From UBA1765 sp045629945 (lineage in GTDB: Bacteria > Fibrobacterota > Fibrobacteria > Fibrobacterales > Fibrobacteraceae): a DNA stretch of 10,186 nt. How positions within the stretch are numbered: position 1 is the stretch's first letter; each line of letters opens with the position of its first letter. The position numbers and the translations under genes were made by a program. The stretch covers positions 1 to 10,186 of the forward strand of contig JAZQSE010000007.1 of the NCBI GenBank assembly GCA_045629945.1. Reading direction: 5' to 3'. The notes below the pieces were generated by a model. It searched no databases. It was not told where the DNA came from and saw only the letters and a list, made by a program, of their open reading frames with translations. This document shows, one piece after another, positions 1 through 5,631 of this stretch.

Positions 1-16
1 AAAGGTTCTTATAAAA

Positions 17-51
17 CCGGTACCCGGGGGGGTTTCCCCCCCACATACCGG
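17..51. repeat. Hairpin with G7-TTT-C7 core
   Basis: Outer arms CCGGTA (17-22) and TACCGG (46-51) are reverse complements. An inner stem of seven G (26-32) and seven C (36-42) is closed by TTT. The two stems are separated by a 3-by-3 internal loop. There is no following T-tract, so it does not look like an intrinsic terminator. It lies in an open frame that continues into the next ORF. It may be a palindromic repeat unit. Confidence 0.7.
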
Positions 52-52
52 A

Positions 53-337
53 ATGTTCGCGGCTATTGCCGCGAACTTAAAAGGCGTATTTCCATACTTA
101 GATGGTTGGAATCTAGAATTGGATTGGTGTGGAAATACGCCTTTCTCAATCAATTGCCATGCAGTGTTAAAAACAAATATTCTGCGGATTTTATGGGTTT
201 TGTTTTATGCTGCAATACATGCTCTCAAGCTTTATGTTTCTTATAGATTATTAAAGCGACGTTACTTAAAAGCCAAAGAAACAATGCCACTATCTTGGTG
301 GCGGAATAAAGTCGTGAATTTCTTAGCGGAGGAATAA
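53..337 (+). CDS. Unrecognised small membrane protein (start uncertain)
   Basis: A 94-residue ORF that I do not recognise. Its middle part, about residues 39-63, is hydrophobic and aromatic (NILRILWVLFYAAIHALKLY) and looks like one membrane helix. A basic stretch (RLLKRRYLKAK) follows, which would suit an inside-facing C-terminal tail. The frame is open upstream to base 2, so this may be the C-terminal end of a longer protein starting outside the window. The ATG at 53 has no clear Shine-Dalgarno and sits in a hairpin. The 5' third is made almost entirely of inverted repeats, which is odd for coding DNA. In favour of a real gene, its stop overlaps the next start as TAATG, with GGAGG placed inside its last codons, the usual mark of translational coupling. 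Confidence 0.5.
   Translation: MFAAIAANLKGVFPYLDGWNLELDWCGNTPFSINCHAVLKTNILRILWVLFYAAIHALKLYVSYRLLKRRYLKAKETMPLSWWRNKVVNFLAEE
55..76. repeat. Perfect 9-bp hairpin
   Basis: GTTCGCGGC (55-63) and GCCGCGAAC (68-76) are exact reverse complements around a TATT loop. The hairpin begins inside the ATG codon at 53, so it could hide that start in an mRNA. It is the second of three inverted repeats in a row. Confidence 0.75.
80..144. repeat. 15-bp inverted repeat, 35-nt spacer
   Basis: The 15 bases at 80-94 (starting AAAGGCGTATT) are the exact reverse complement of 130-144. In RNA the stem could extend to about 19 pairs with two G-U pairs (95-98 with 126-129). It could be a transcript stem or the terminal repeats of a very small element. 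It lies within the reading frame of the small ORF. Confidence 0.75.
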
Positions 338-1050
338 TGCCCACTTTAACATTAGAACGTTTACTTGCATCCATTGGATTTGGCTCTAGAAAAGAATGCC
401 GCGCATTAATCCGCATGGGGTTAGTAGAACTAGAAGGAATGGTTCAAGAAGACCCGTTTGTAGAATTTGAAACACGTCCGGATTCTATTACAGTCAATGG
501 TGAAGAAGTAACGACAGAAACAAAAATTTATGGTATTCTCCACAAACCGCTTGGTTATGAATGCAGTGCAAAACCGCAACATCATGAATCGGTTTTTTCT
601 TTATTACCATCGAGATTCCAAGGAATGGATGTAAGACTTGTCGGGCGTCTTGATGTAGACACTTCTGGGCTTATTTGCTTTTCGAATCAGGGCGATTTTA
701 TTCATGCATTAGAAAGTCCTAAACGAGGTGTAAAAAAGCGTTACTTAGCAACGCTTGCAAGGCCTTTAGAAAAAGAACAAGAAGAACAACTTTTAAATCC
801 AATGATGTTAAAAAATGAAAAACGACCGGTTCACGCGAAATCGTTAAAACGCCTAGAAGAAAAACTGGTAGAAATTGAAATCACAGAAGGCCTTTATCAT
901 CAAGTTCGTCGTATGTTTGCGGCGGTCGGTAACCATGTAGAATCCTTGAAACGGATTTCCATTGGAAATCTTGATTTAGAACAAACAGAACTTCTGCCAG
1001 GAGAATGGCGGTTGTGTAACGCAGAAGATTTGAAAAAATTAGAAGATTAA
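337..1050 (+). CDS. rsuA: RsuA/RluB-family rRNA pseudouridine synthase
   Basis: Converts a uridine of ribosomal RNA to pseudouridine. The 237 residues match RsuA (16S U516 enzyme, about 231 residues in E. coli) in size and layout. An S4-type RNA-binding domain at about 1-60 is followed by the catalytic domain with GRLDVDTSGL at 103-112; Asp106 is the expected catalytic aspartate. Further family motifs are HKPLGYECS (69-77) and GLYHQVRRMFAAVGNHV (185-201). The last is very close to the E. coli RsuA version, which favours RsuA over the 23S enzymes RluB, RluE and RluF; substrate choice is still inference. The ATG at 337 overlaps the preceding stop and has GGAGG at 328-332, so it is probably made by coupled translation. 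Its 3' end overlaps the convergent HU gene by 4 bases with no terminator visible. Confidence 0.9.
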   Translation: MPTLTLERLLASIGFGSRKECRALIRMGLVELEGMVQEDPFVEFETRPDSITVNGEEVTTETKIYGILHKPLGYECSAKPQHHESVFSLLPSRFQGMDVRLVGRLDVDTSGLICFSNQGDFIHALESPKRGVKKRYLATLARPLEKEQEEQLLNPMMLKNEKRPVHAKSLKRLEEKLVEIEITEGLYHQVRRMFAAVGNHVESLKRISIGNLDLEQTELLPGEWRLCNAEDLKKLED

Positions 1051-1403
1051 ATATTTTCAGGAACTAATTCTTGAATAGTTTCTGTTTCTGAAATCTCTTG
1101 TATAAGTGAATCAAAATCGTATTGGTTGATTTTAGATTTGATTTCAGATGAGAATTTAAAAGAAGGAACCAAGCGATCGGCTAGTAATACTTCTTTACCT
1201 GTGCGTGGGTTGCGGGCCGGGCGAGCTTTACGCTCTTTACAAGCAAATGTTCCAAAACCACGAATTTCAATAGTCTGATTCTGAACTAAAGCTTCGCTAA
1301 CGATATTCAAAAATTCTTCAACAGCTTTTTTAATATCAGCACGGATAAAGCCGGTTGATTTTGAAATTTCTTGGATTAAGTCATGTTTTGTAATGTTTGC
1401 CAC
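1047..1403 (-). CDS. HU/IHF-family nucleoid protein with acidic tail
   Basis: A DNA-bending protein of the HU/IHF family, expected to act as a dimer on the chromosome. Residues 1-92 hold the fold: helical N-terminus, the turn IRGFGTF (47-53), and the DNA-binding arm KARPARNPRTG (59-69) whose Pro66 would wedge into the minor groove. The arm sequence and RGFGTF look more IHF-like than HU-like, but I cannot assign a subunit. Beyond the normal end (about 90-95 residues) there is an extra tail of about 25 residues rich in Glu, Gln and Asp (residues 94-118). The start codon is GTG (1401-1403 read in reverse). No Shine-Dalgarno is visible. A TATATT hexamer lies only 6 bases before the start, so a leaderless transcript is possible. 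It overlaps the 3' end of rsuA by 4 bases, tail to tail. Confidence 0.9.
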   Translation of the reverse strand: MANITKHDLIQEISKSTGFIRADIKKAVEEFLNIVSEALVQNQTIEIRGFGTFACKERKARPARNPRTGKEVLLADRLVPSFKFSSEIKSKINQYDFDSLIQEISETETIQELVPENI

Positions 1404-1441
1404 GTCTTAAATATAGGATTCCATAAAAGAAAAAATTATCT

Positions 1442-1470
1442 TTGCTCTAAAAATAACAGATTTTTATCCT
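1442..1470 (+). promoter_or_regulatory. Candidate dusB promoter
   Basis: TTGCTC (1442-1447) and TATCCT (1465-1470) are separated by 17 bases, about 30 bases before the probable start of dusB. Both hexamers match the sigma-70 consensus only partly, so this is a weak call. Confidence 0.3.
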
Positions 1471-1499
1471 TAAAGATTGGGGATAAAAGGTGGATAGTT

Positions 1500-2582
1500 G
1501 TGGATTACTCTAAAAAAATGGAATTGTCAGGGAAAATGGTGAAATCCCCTACAGTTTTAAGCCCGATGGCTGGTGTTACAGACTTGCCTTTTCGGCATTT
1601 AATTCGCGAACTTTCTGATAATCGAATGGGTGTATTGGTTTCTGAATTTGTTTCTACAGATGGTTGTGATGCATTTTCTTTAAAAAATCGTAAACAAGTG
1701 CTCTTTTTTGAAGAAGAACGCCCTTTTGGGATTCAGATATTTGGTCGAAATCCTGAACGCATGGCAGAAGCCGCTATGGCGATAGAAGAACTTTCTCCTG
1801 ATTTTATTGAAATCAATGCGGGCTGTCCTGTGCCTAAAGTTGCCGGGAAAGGTGGGGGAGCAGGGCTTTTAAAAGATTTACCTCGCTTGCGTGCTATTAT
1901 TGCCGAAGTAAAAAAATCCATTAAATTGCCTTTGACTCTGAAATGCCGTTTAGGATGGGATGAAGAAAATATCAATGTGATGGAAACTCTTGCTATTGCA
2001 GAAGGAGAAGGCATCCATTGGCTTACTGTTCATGGGCGCACACGAGTTCAGGGCTATAATGGTTTTGCGGATTGGGAAAAAATAGGAGAAGTGGCTTGTC
2101 GCGCAAACATTCCTGTCATTGGTAATGGCGATATTGTCAGTGCTAAAGGGGCTATGCAGGTTATGAAAACTTATCCAGTGGCTGGCGTTGCTATTGGGCG
2201 TGGTGCTTTACATAATCCCTGGCTTTTTTCTCAAATCGCATCGTTATATAATGGCGAAGAGTTGTTACCGATACAGGCTAAAGAAGCCGTTAGTGCTTTT
2301 TTACGTTATTATGAATTGATGTTAAAGTATGGAGCAAGGCCAGAATCGGCGCTTGGGCGTTTAAAACAGTTGGCTGCAAGACTTTGTAAAGGGATTTCAC
2401 CAGCGTATCCGGAATTCAGACAAGATTTGTTAGTGAGTCAGACGGTTGAAGATTTTTTTGCCCGTGCGGAAAAATTTATAAAGTCTGAATCCGAAGGGAA
2501 AATTTTTGAGCCAGAACGTTTACTAAATTTGAATGGAAAGGCGTCGGAAACTATTGAATTTGGACAACAATTTAAACGATAA
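1500..2582 (+). CDS. dusB: DusB-type tRNA-dihydrouridine synthase
   Basis: A flavin (FMN) enzyme that reduces uridines in the D-loop of tRNA to dihydrouridine. Numbered from the GTG at 1500 (360 residues), motifs of the family are PMAGVTD (22-28), INAGCPVPKVAGKGGGAGLL with the presumed catalytic Cys109, LKCRLGWD, VHGRTRVQGYNG (from 177), IGNGDI (207-212) and GVAIGRGALHNPWLF. These TIM-barrel motifs fit DusB best. The frame is open back to an ATG at 1383, but that start would run into the divergent HU gene and adds unconserved residues. The GTG at 1500 has AGGTGG six bases ahead. The ATG at 1518 lacks a Shine-Dalgarno but gives an N-terminus closer to other DusB proteins, so the start is uncertain by six codons. 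It stands alone, 158 bases before rplM. Confidence 0.92.
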   Translation: MDYSKKMELSGKMVKSPTVLSPMAGVTDLPFRHLIRELSDNRMGVLVSEFVSTDGCDAFSLKNRKQVLFFEEERPFGIQIFGRNPERMAEAAMAIEELSPDFIEINAGCPVPKVAGKGGGAGLLKDLPRLRAIIAEVKKSIKLPLTLKCRLGWDEENINVMETLAIAEGEGIHWLTVHGRTRVQGYNGFADWEKIGEVACRANIPVIGNGDIVSAKGAMQVMKTYPVAGVAIGRGALHNPWLFSQIASLYNGEELLPIQAKEAVSAFLRYYELMLKYGARPESALGRLKQLAARLCKGISPAYPEFRQDLLVSQTVEDFFARAEKFIKSESEGKIFEPERLLNLNGKASETIEFGQQFKR

Positions 2583-2616
2583 ATCTGAAAAATACTATCA
2601 TAATTATTTCAATTGA

Positions 2617-2622
2617 TATAAT
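2617..2622 (+). promoter_or_regulatory. Candidate -10 box for rplM-rpsI
   Basis: A perfect TATAAT lies about 120 bases before the rplM start. The matching -35 region is poor, so the promoter call is tentative. The nearby CAATTGATATAATTG is also a near-palindrome. Confidence 0.3.
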
Positions 2623-2691
2623 TGATAGAACACAAAGATGCTTTGATTAAAGACTTTTTTGAAAAAAACGATTTTTTGGACTTGAATTCAG

Positions 2692-2730
2692 GGTTAAGTT
2701 TTTTAAATTTGTGAGCGAATCACTTAAACC
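2692..2730 (+). promoter_or_regulatory. Structured leader before rplM
   Basis: GGTTAA (2692-2697) can pair with TTAAACC (2724-2730, one base bulged). GTGA (2711-2714) can pair with TCAC (2720-2723). The fold ends directly against the AAGGA Shine-Dalgarno at 2731-2735. In E. coli, L13 represses its own rplM-rpsI mRNA through the leader, so a similar role is plausible here but is inference. Confidence 0.4.
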
Positions 2731-2740
2731 AAGGATTTAC

Positions 2741-3175
2741 ATGAAAACAATTATGGTAAACCCGAAATCAGTAACTCGCAAGTGGAAGCTTGTTGATGCT
2801 GCTGAAAAGCCTATGGGCCGTGTAGCGAGCGAAGTTGCTCGTCTCTTGATGGGCAAGCATAAGGCTATTTATTCTCCAAACGTTGATACTGGCGACTATG
2901 TTATCGTTGTGAATGCAGAAAAGGTTCTTTTGAGCGGTAATAAACTTGACCAAAAAGAATATTTCCATCACACAGGACATATCGGTGGTGAACGTTGGAT
3001 CAATGCTCGCGACCTTATGGAAAAGAATCCGGTGGCTCCTCTTGAAGCAGCTATTTGGGGCATGCTCCCACACAGCGCTTTGGGTCACAAGATGGTCAAG
3101 AAATTGAAGATCTACGCTGGCGCAGAACACCCGCACCAAGCGCAAAACCCAGAAACAGTTGATCTTAAGATCTAA
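2741..3175 (+). CDS. rplM: 50S ribosomal protein L13
   Basis: An early-assembling protein of the large ribosomal subunit that binds 23S rRNA. The 144 residues equal the normal family length (142 in E. coli). Conserved blocks include KWKLVDAAEKPMGRVASEVA, LMGKHKAIYSPNVDTGDYV, YFHHTGHIGG, GMLPHSALGHKM and LKIYAGAEHPH. An upstream in-frame GTG at 2711 is rejected: the ATG at 2741 has AAGGA at 2731-2735 with good spacing, and MKTIMVNP aligns with the usual L13 N-terminus. rpsI follows after 17 bases, the standard L13-S9 pair. It probably shares a promoter and leader control with rpsI. Confidence 0.97.
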   Translation: MKTIMVNPKSVTRKWKLVDAAEKPMGRVASEVARLLMGKHKAIYSPNVDTGDYVIVVNAEKVLLSGNKLDQKEYFHHTGHIGGERWINARDLMEKNPVAPLEAAIWGMLPHSALGHKMVKKLKIYAGAEHPHQAQNPETVDLKI

Positions 3176-3179
3176 GAAC

Positions 3180-3184
3180 GGAGG
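3180..3184 (+). promoter_or_regulatory. Shine-Dalgarno GGAGG placing the rpsI start
   Basis: A full GGAGG sits between the rplM stop and the S9 reading frame. Eight bases downstream, in the S9 frame, is ATC (3193-3195). No ATG, GTG or TTG lies at a suitable distance, so this site decides the start call for rpsI. Confidence 0.8.
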
Positions 3185-3192
3185 ATAAATCT

Positions 3193-3600
3193 ATCACTAC
3201 CGCAACTAAAAACAAAAAGATCTATCGCGGCACAGGTCGCCGCAAGAATGCCATTGCTGCTGTTATCTTGAAACCGGGTTCCGGCAAGCGTACCATCAAT
3301 GGTCGTGATTTCACAGAATATTTCCATTCTGACGTGCAGAACATGATTGCTAATTTGCCATTCTCTGTTCTTGGCAATGGTGAAGAATGGGATGTAATCG
3401 TTACCGCTCGTGGCGGTGGCATTTCTGGTCAAATGGGTGCTGTTCGTTTAGGCATTGCTCGCGCTCTTGTTGCTAACGATGCTGAATGCAAACCAGCTCT
3501 CAAGAAAGAAGGCTTAATGACTCGCGATGCTCGCGTTGTTGAACGTAAGAAGTTCGGCCGCAAGAAAGCTCGTAAGCGCTTCCAGTTCTCCAAACGTTAA
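3193..3600 (+). CDS. rpsI: 30S ribosomal protein S9, apparent ATC start
   Basis: A small-subunit protein whose C-terminal tail reaches the P-site tRNA. Read from 3193 it has 135 residues (E. coli 130) with the conserved N-terminal YRGTGRRKNAIAAV (11-24), then LKPGSGKRTING, ARGGGISGQMGAVRLGIARAL (within 72-92), MTRDARVVERKKFGRKKARK and the terminal QFSKR. The first ordinary start codon in frame is a TTG at 3268. It lies inside the conserved region, has no Shine-Dalgarno and would cut off GTGRRK, so it cannot be right. The frame opens at 3169 after a TAA, and the only codon well placed after GGAGG (3180-3184) is ATC at 3193. Either this gene starts at AUC, like the rare AUU start of infC, or the base is a sequencing error for ATG. 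The C-terminal SKR is intact. A strong terminator follows. Confidence 0.93.
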   Translation: MTTATKNKKIYRGTGRRKNAIAAVILKPGSGKRTINGRDFTEYFHSDVQNMIANLPFSVLGNGEEWDVIVTARGGGISGQMGAVRLGIARALVANDAECKPALKKEGLMTRDARVVERKKFGRKKARKRFQFSKR

Positions 3601-3613
3601 TCGTTTGCGATTA

Positions 3614-3664
3614 CTTCTTACAAAAAAAATCTCGGGTTTTACCCGAGATTTTTTTTGTAAGAAG
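3614..3664. terminator. Bidirectional intrinsic terminator after rpsI
   Basis: A perfect 24-bp stem with a TTT loop: the left arm runs 3614-3637, the right arm 3641-3664. The GC-rich core CTCGGGT/ACCCGAG is flanked by eight A on the left and eight T on the right, so it works as a terminator on both strands. On the + strand it ends rplM-rpsI. On the - strand it could stop any readthrough from rpsD. Confidence 0.93.
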
Positions 3665-3683
3665 ATTGTTTCTGTTGTTTTAC

Positions 3684-3863
3684 TCCATCGCGAGTGACAA
3701 GAAACTTGCGACAAGTTCAGGATTGTCATGGCGAGGAGTCTTTTAAGACGACGTGGCCATCTGTTGGCAAGCAGATGGCTTCTGTCACTACGTTCCATCG
3801 CGAGTGACAAGAACTGCGGGCAAGTTCCATCATAGCAAGTGACAATAAGTCGCGGGCTAGTTT
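3684..3863. repeat. Cluster of degenerate ~35-bp direct repeats with a palindromic insert
   Basis: Three related units begin at 3684, 3794 and 3826. The first two share TCCATCGCGAGTGACAAGAA and all end near CAAGTT or CTAGTT; the third is more diverged. Between the first two lies a segment (about 3723-3810) bounded by imperfect inverted ends (TTGTCATGGCGAGG against the reverse of CCATCGCGAGTGACAA). At its centre is a perfect 8-bp stem, GCCATCTG/CAGATGGC (3756-3779). The short minus-strand frames across it (with the string RLLAMT) look like the false proteins often translated from dispersed intergenic palindromic repeats. No real gene is seen in 3665-3870. Confidence 0.6.
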
Positions 3864-3867
3864 AAGA

Positions 3868-3928
3868 AAAAAAAGAAAGGTTTGTCGGCGATTGTGAGCG
3901 AAAGCGAACAATCACCTTTCCCTAAAAA
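3868..3928 (-). repeat. Stem-loop element, copy 1 (matches 9717-9778)
   Basis: Read on the minus strand: TTTTTAGGG, then AAAGGT pairing with ACCTTT (3914-3919 with 3876-3881). An inner stem GATTGT/ACAATC (3908-3913 with 3890-3895) follows. The 3' side carries an unpaired GCCGACAA bulge (3882-3889), and then comes a long T-tract. It lies just beyond the rpsD terminator. The same arms, bulge and T-tract occur at 9717-9778 on the + strand with a different inner stem. It may be a repeat family, a second terminator or a structured RNA. Confidence 0.65.
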
Positions 3929-3932
3929 AAAG

Positions 3933-3958
3933 AAAGAGCTGCATAAGAGCAGCTCTTT
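3933..3958 (-). terminator. rpsD intrinsic terminator
   Basis: AAAGAGCTGC (3933-3942) and GCAGCTCTTT (3949-3958) form a perfect 10-bp stem with a 6-nt loop. On the minus strand the stem is followed by CTTTTTTTT. It lies 22 bases after the rpsD stop. Confidence 0.92.
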
Positions 3959-3980
3959 GCAAAAGCAATCGAACAAACGA

Positions 3981-4583
3981 TTAACGAGAGTAGTATTCGA
4001 TAACGAGTTGTTCTTCGAGCTTGACCGGAACCTGGTCGCGCAATGGCATGGCAACAAGGGAACCTTCCATTTTGTTTTTGTCAACGGAAAGGTATTCCGG
4101 AGCGTCCGGAGCGTTTTCAATAGCATCCTTGATTTGAGGATGGCTTTTAGAACGTTCGCGAACAGAAATAACGTCACCGGCTTTGATCATGCGGCTTGGA
4201 GCAAAGCTACGAACGCCGTTAACGGCAAAGTGTCCGTGTGCTACATACTGACGAGCAGCAAAGATTGTGCGGGCAAAACCCATGCGGTAAACGAGTGCGT
4301 CAAGTCTTGTTTCCAAAAGAACCATCAAGTTGTCACCAGCAGATCCGCTGCGACGGTTGGCTTCATGGAAAGCCTTTTCCAATTGAGCTTCGGAAATGTT
4401 GTAAGTGAAACGGAGACGTTGCTTTTCTACAAGTTGTTGCTTGTAAACGGAAGCAGACTTTTTGCGGTTTTGACCGTGTTGTCCAGGAGGGAAATTACGA
4501 CGGTCTAAAGCCTTTTGAGTTTTTTGTGTTGTAGCAAGTCCAAGGGAGCGAGCTACTTTTGCTTTTGGTCCACGGAAGGCCAT
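3981..4583 (-). CDS. rpsD: 30S ribosomal protein S4
   Basis: A primary 16S rRNA-binding protein that starts small-subunit assembly. The 200 residues cover the N-terminal domain with PPGQHGQNRKK (32-42) and LRFTYNISEAQLEKAF. The S4 RNA-binding domain follows from about 91 (ETRLDALVYRMGFARTIFAARQ), with VNGVRSFAPSRMIKAGDVISV (121-141). The C-terminal RDQVPVKLEEQLVIEYYSR ends the protein as usual. The N-terminal region has no cysteine cluster, so it is the zinc-free form. Here rpsD is not in the usual alpha operon (with rpsM, rpsK and rpoA); it is a single gene with its own promoter, leader and terminator. The ATG has GAGG upstream. Confidence 0.97.
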   Translation of the reverse strand: MAFRGPKAKVARSLGLATTQKTQKALDRRNFPPGQHGQNRKKSASVYKQQLVEKQRLRFTYNISEAQLEKAFHEANRRSGSAGDNLMVLLETRLDALVYRMGFARTIFAARQYVAHGHFAVNGVRSFAPSRMIKAGDVISVRERSKSHPQIKDAIENAPDAPEYLSVDKNKMEGSLVAMPLRDQVPVKLEEQLVIEYYSR

Positions 4584-4617
4584 ATTGTTAACCTCGAAAG
4601 GAAGCTCTTTAGTGAAA

Positions 4618-4652
4618 CTTGCAAAAAGGCAGAGCTTGGCTCAATTTGCAAG
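4618..4652 (-). promoter_or_regulatory. Stem-loop in the rpsD leader
   Basis: CTTGCAAA and TTTGCAAG (4618-4625 with 4645-4652) form a perfect 8-bp stem in the leader. Inside is a small GAGC-CAA-GCTC hairpin followed by a T-run. S4 is a known translational repressor of its own mRNA in several bacteria, so this is a candidate S4-binding or attenuating site. That role is inference. Confidence 0.4.
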
Positions 4653-4662
4653 AAGTGACTCA

Positions 4663-4690
4663 AATATAGTAAAAAAGAAATTTCTTCCAA
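4663..4690 (-). promoter_or_regulatory. rpsD promoter
   Basis: On the minus strand TTGGAA (4685-4690) and TATATT (4663-4668) are 16 bases apart, about 80 bases before the rpsD start. The match to sigma-70 is fair and the site lies just past the terminator of the upstream operon. Confidence 0.5.
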
Positions 4691-4700
4691 TATTTTTATA

Positions 4701-4731
4701 AAAAATGCGGTTTCAAATGAGCTGAAACCGC
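4701..4731 (-). terminator. Terminator of the pyrH-frr-uppS-cdsA operon
   Basis: GCGGTTTCA (4707-4715) and TGAAACCGC (4723-4731) form a perfect 9-bp stem with a 7-nt loop. On the minus strand it is followed by ATTTTTTATAAAAA. It lies 21 bases after the cdsA stop. Confidence 0.88.
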
Positions 4732-4752
4732 GTAAAATAATTGGATTTTTTA

Positions 4753-5631
4753 TTAAACGGCAATGACTTTAAAGAAATCAAGTAAAAGAACCAGCATCGG
4801 AGCTGCTAAATAGAATGAATCGCAACGGTCTAAAACGCCACCATGTCCAACAAAAAGATTGCCGGAATCTTTAATTCCACTCCAACGTTTCAATGCCGAC
4901 ATTAAAAGGTCGCCTGCCTGGCCTGCAACAGCGAATAAAAGTCCAAGTAAAAGTCCTTTTGTAATGTCAATTTCTACGCCAAAACCAGCAAGTGCTTTTG
5001 GAGCTAAAAACATTACCCAAAGCATAGTAAAAATCGTTCCAGCAAAAGCACCTTCCCATGTTTTTTTAGGGCTAATAGTCGGGGCAAAAAGGTGTCTGCC
5101 AAACGGGCCTTTGCCTGCGACAAATTTGCCAAAGAAGTATGCAACGGTATCGCAGCCCCACATAGAAGTGACTAGTAATAAAAAGGCGTAACATTGTTCA
5201 AAACCCTGACCGCTTTTCATGAGTGTGACATTCATGCCTCCCCATAAACCAAGGTAGAGAGGGGCTCCTAATTGCATAACAAGCCAGGGGAACAAAGTTT
5301 CTATTTCGACTTTTGCATAAGCGATTGCTATGTAAATGGCAAGTATTGAAAGCATAGTCATGCCAAGAACAAAAGGAACGGCAGGTAAATTAAAGAAAAG
5401 TCCGTCTTTTAAAGCCCAGGCAAGAGTTAATGCGAGCGATGCGGCAAAAGCTAAAAAGCGAACGTCAGGGCCTCCATATTTTTTACGGACCATTTTTGCC
5501 CATTCAAGAGCGCCGACACCGCCTAAAAAACACATAAGGCCAATGCGTGTGTAATCACAAAACCACAATAAAAAAAAGACCACTGGAATGGCAATCACAG
5601 CGGTTATAACGCGTTGCGCTAAGTTATTCAT
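4753..5631 (-). CDS. cdsA: Phosphatidate cytidylyltransferase
   Basis: An inner-membrane enzyme that makes CDP-diacylglycerol from phosphatidic acid and CTP, the entry to phosphatidylglycerol and phosphatidylethanolamine synthesis. The 292 residues (E. coli 285) hold several hydrophobic segments, for example 9-25, 58-73, 84-105, 195-212 and 226-240. The family signature is complete at 245-271: SALKRWSGIKDSGN, then HGGVLDRCDS. Other conserved stretches are WGCDTVAYFFGKF (158-170) and SPKKTWEG (187-194). The ATG lies inside the end of uppS (8-base overlap), so the two are translationally coupled. It is the last gene of its operon. Confidence 0.95.
   Translation of the reverse strand: MNNLAQRVITAVIAIPVVFFLLWFCDYTRIGLMCFLGGVGALEWAKMVRKKYGGPDVRFLAFAASLALTLAWALKDGLFFNLPAVPFVLGMTMLSILAIYIAIAYAKVEIETLFPWLVMQLGAPLYLGLWGGMNVTLMKSGQGFEQCYAFLLLVTSMWGCDTVAYFFGKFVAGKGPFGRHLFAPTISPKKTWEGAFAGTIFTMLWVMFLAPKALAGFGVEIDITKGLLLGLLFAVAGQAGDLLMSALKRWSGIKDSGNLFVGHGGVLDRCDSFYLAAPMLVLLLDFFKVIAV

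Noticed and set aside
1383..1499. Long N-terminal extension of DusB from the ATG at 1383
   Set aside because: It runs antisense into the HU gene and through its promoter region, and adds residues not expected in the family.
2632..2665. Terminator after dusB (CAAAG-ATG-CTTTG followed by T-rich DNA)
   Set aside because: The 5-bp stem is too weak and the T-run is too far away to call.
2711..2740. GTG start adding 10 residues to L13
   Set aside because: It lies in the leader fold without a Shine-Dalgarno; the ATG at 2741 has AAGGA and matches family N-termini.
3684..3863. CRISPR array
   Set aside because: Only three diverged units with uneven spacing and no regular spacers or cas genes.
3514..3911. 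Two minus-strand ORFs (98 and 61 residues) between rpsI and rpsD
   Set aside because: They translate repeats and the terminator palindrome; no start signal, and the sequence is typical of false ORFs in dispersed repeats.
3882..4508. 208-residue + strand ORF across rpsD
   Set aside because: It is the antisense frame of the clear S4 gene and shows no protein motif.
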